22,009 bases of DNA from the NCBI GenBank assembly GCA_964484135.1, contig CAZAEL010000038.1, positions 1-22,009 on the forward strand, written 5' to 3'. The first letter of the stretch is position 1. Each line of letters begins with the position of its first letter. This DNA comes from CAZAEL01 sp964484135 (GTDB taxonomy: Bacteria; Elusimicrobiota; Elusimicrobia; FEN-1173). The notes under the pieces were generated by a model. That model was given only the letters and a program-made list of their open reading frames with translations. It ran no database searches and was not told where the DNA came from. Position numbers and translations under genes: made by a program. Shown here in pieces: positions 21,188-22,009 of this stretch.

Positions 21188-21411
21188 GGGGGCTTCCCGC
21201 CCCCTGCACCCCTGGTCCGCTGAAGGGGTTCCACCCCTTCCCCCGGCCAGGGTTTCTTTTTGCTTGTCCAAAAAGAAACCCTGGACCAAGAAAAATGACA
21301 CCCCCGGGTGGCCTGCGCGCGCCGTTTTGGCGGCGGCCGGGCAACTCCCGGCCCTTAAATTCCCACGGGCCGGATCAAACAGCACCGGCCTCCGTCTCCG
21401 CCAAAACGGCG
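21188..21411. repeat. Composite palindrome-rich element, no gene
   Basis: The gap from 21068 to 21563 holds no convincing gene. This part is packed with inverted repeats. GGGGGC/GCCCCC lies at 21188-21204 and GAAGGGG/CCCCTTC at 21222-21240. A perfect 16-bp stem at 21247-21284 has CCAGGGTTTCTTTTTG as its left half. A perfect 14-bp pair, CGCCGTTTTGGCGG (21320-21333) with 21398-21411, encloses a GGCCGGG/CCCGGCC hairpin. Short reading frames here on both strands lack domain signals and are by-products of the palindromes. It could be a non-autonomous mobile element, but no target duplication or transposase is visible. Confidence 0.65.
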
Positions 21412-21548
21412 TGCTCGAAACGCCACAGGGGGACCCAAAAACGTAGGGCCAAAAAATCCTCGTCTCATAGCGCCTGCACGGGGATTTCCTGACAGAAACA
21501 TCTGGTCTGCGGTAGGATATTTCTATTGCAATATTTTGGTCACTTCTC

Positions 21549-21557
21549 TGGTATAAT
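21549..21557 (+). promoter_or_regulatory. Extended -10 promoter of the structured RNA
   Basis: TGGTATAAT is a perfect TATAAT with the upstream TGn extension. TTGCAA (21526-21531) is 20 bases upstream, too far for a normal -35, so the extended -10 probably carries the promoter. Transcription would begin near 21564. Confidence 0.65.
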
Positions 21558-21563
21558 CCCTAG

Positions 21564-21891
21564 GTAGGGTTCTTTGAATCATGGGCGTTAATATGGGGGA
21601 GCAGTTTCAACCCCCCGCAGGAGGTGGGTTGTGAGTAAAATCATAGCCAACTTTTTGGGGGAGGCTTGCTTTCCTACTAAATCAGAGACGAACTAAATTC
21701 ACTAGTTAGTTCTATCCTGGTCAGTGTTTGCCGACTGAAAGTATCTAACGGCGGTAGGAGGGGCCATGTCGCGCGCATGGTGCGGGGAGCCGAACACCCG
21801 ATAGTGATCGGGCTTTGGTTCCTCCGGGCCCTCCCCCATATTAACGCCTAAGAAAAACAAAGCCCCTCGGTTCGATCGAACCGAGGGGCTT
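21564..21891 (+). ncRNA. Predicted structured non-coding RNA, family unknown
   Basis: GGCGTTAATATGGGGGAG (21584-21601) is perfectly complementary over 18 bp to 21831-21848, closing a domain of about 265 bases. Inside are: hairpin CAACCC/GGGTTG with a short extension (21608-21631); helix TCCTAC (21672-21677) with GTAGGA (21754-21759); within that, GAACTAA/TTAGTTC (21690-21712); CCATG/CATGG (21764-21780); and GGAGCCGAA with TTTGGTTCC (21786-21822, two G-U pairs) capped by CCCGAT-AGTG-ATCGGG. An extended -10 promoter precedes it and a terminator follows. No reading frame of note crosses it. I do not see the hallmark sequences of RNase P RNA, tmRNA or SRP RNA. A divergent 6S RNA is possible but the branched layout and length argue against it. 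Confidence 0.7.
21860..21891. terminator. Bidirectional intrinsic terminator (32-bp palindrome)
   Basis: A perfect 32-bp palindrome with half AAGCCCCTCGGTTCGA. On the + strand it is followed by CTTTGT and ends the structured RNA. On the minus strand GGGGCTTTGTTTTTCTT gives a better T-tract and ends the ferredoxin gene coming from the right. Confidence 0.88.
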
Positions 21892-21917
21892 CTTTGTGAA
21901 GGGGAAAACCGCTTTGT

Positions 21918-22009
21918 TTATTTCGGCGTGATCTTGATGGCCACCGGAGGGCAGACGCTCTCGCAGGCCATGCAGAAGATGCAGGCCTCCTCCTTGGCCG
22001 GGTCCGCCT
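21918..22009 (-). CDS. 4Fe-4S ferredoxin-type protein, C-terminal fragment
   Basis: About 30 residues are visible from the right edge to the stop TAA (21920-21918 read on the minus strand). ACIFCMACESVCPPVAIKITPK has C-x2-C-x2-C-x3-C-P, a full [4Fe-4S] ligand set. In a two-cluster ferredoxin this would be the second motif. Whether it is a small ferredoxin or the end of a larger enzyme subunit is unknown. If it is a free ferredoxin, it could serve the sulfite reductase or an NDH-1 that lacks NuoEFG, but nothing here proves that link. Confidence 0.8.
   Translation of the reverse strand, partial: ADPAKEEACIFCMACESVCPPVAIKITPK

Noticed and set aside
21009..21492. Short overlapping reading frames on both strands after tatC
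   Set aside because: They run through palindromes and a terminator, have no ribosome binding site and show no domain.
21781..21822. GAGCCG...GGTTC hairpin resembling group II intron domain V
   Set aside because: The GAGC/GTTC ends and about 35-base length are similar. The loop AGTG is not GNRA, the bulge does not fit, and no other intron domains, GTGYG 5' end or reverse transcriptase exist. The whole lies inside an 18-bp closed RNA.
21564..21850. tmRNA, RNase P RNA or SRP RNA
   Set aside because: There is no tRNA-like acceptor with CCA and tag frame, no GAGGAAAGTCC core, and no GGTCAGGTCCGGAAGG-type SRP loop.
1..22009. tRNA or rRNA genes
   Set aside because: No T-arm/anticodon arrangement or rRNA-like block was found on either strand by eye.

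Overview
The window reads as a GC-rich bacterial chromosome segment from a respiratory, probably uncultured lineage. Nearly every gene from about 580 to 21067 lies on the + strand. No rRNA or tRNA is present, so I cannot assign a phylum. A bacterial single-domain histone, an 11-gene NDH-1 operon and heptad-built intergenic hairpins would fit a candidate-phylum type genome (for example Omnitrophota- or Elusimicrobiota-like), but that is a guess.

Layout. 1-182 is the C-terminus of an SGNH/GDSL hydrolase. 196-441 is a small arginine-rich gene on the minus strand with its own promoter. 582-4648 is a sulfur-assimilation operon: cysteine synthase, a JAMM/Mec+-type metallopeptidase, a siroheme sulfite/nitrite reductase and a ThiF/MoeB-type activating enzyme. 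Together they resemble the thiocarboxylate-dependent cysteine/homocysteine pathways, but no sulfur-carrier gene is visible. 4645-6309 is a GT-C membrane glycosyltransferase. 6455-7126 is the redox repressor Rex with a near-perfect Rex operator upstream. 7242-7421 is a 59-residue histone-fold protein.

7498-20084 is an energy-metabolism block: a quinone methyltransferase (ubiE/menG), then nuoA-B-C-D-H-I-J-K-L-M-N without nuoE, F or G, then a polyprenyl diphosphate synthase. Quinone ring methylation, quinone tail synthesis and the quinone-reducing proton pump are therefore linked. tatA and tatC follow, ending at an intrinsic terminator near 21090. 21068-21563 has no convincing gene but is dense in palindromes. 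About 21564-21891 looks like a structured non-coding RNA with an extended -10 promoter, an 18-bp perfect closing helix and a terminator. The last 92 bases are the C-terminus of a 4Fe-4S ferredoxin on the minus strand.

The most unusual signal is in the gaps between genes from 7422 to 19086. Many are filled by inverted-repeat elements whose left arm starts at or near the upstream stop codon and whose right arm ends at or near the downstream start codon. One class has arms made of degenerate 7-bp (once 8-bp) direct repeats, with a different word in each gap but complementary arms. The other class shares the arm CCCCAYCACCTG and its complement; the right arm carries a Shine-Dalgarno plus GTG/ATG start. 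One copy of the second class lies in frame inside the ubiE coding sequence.
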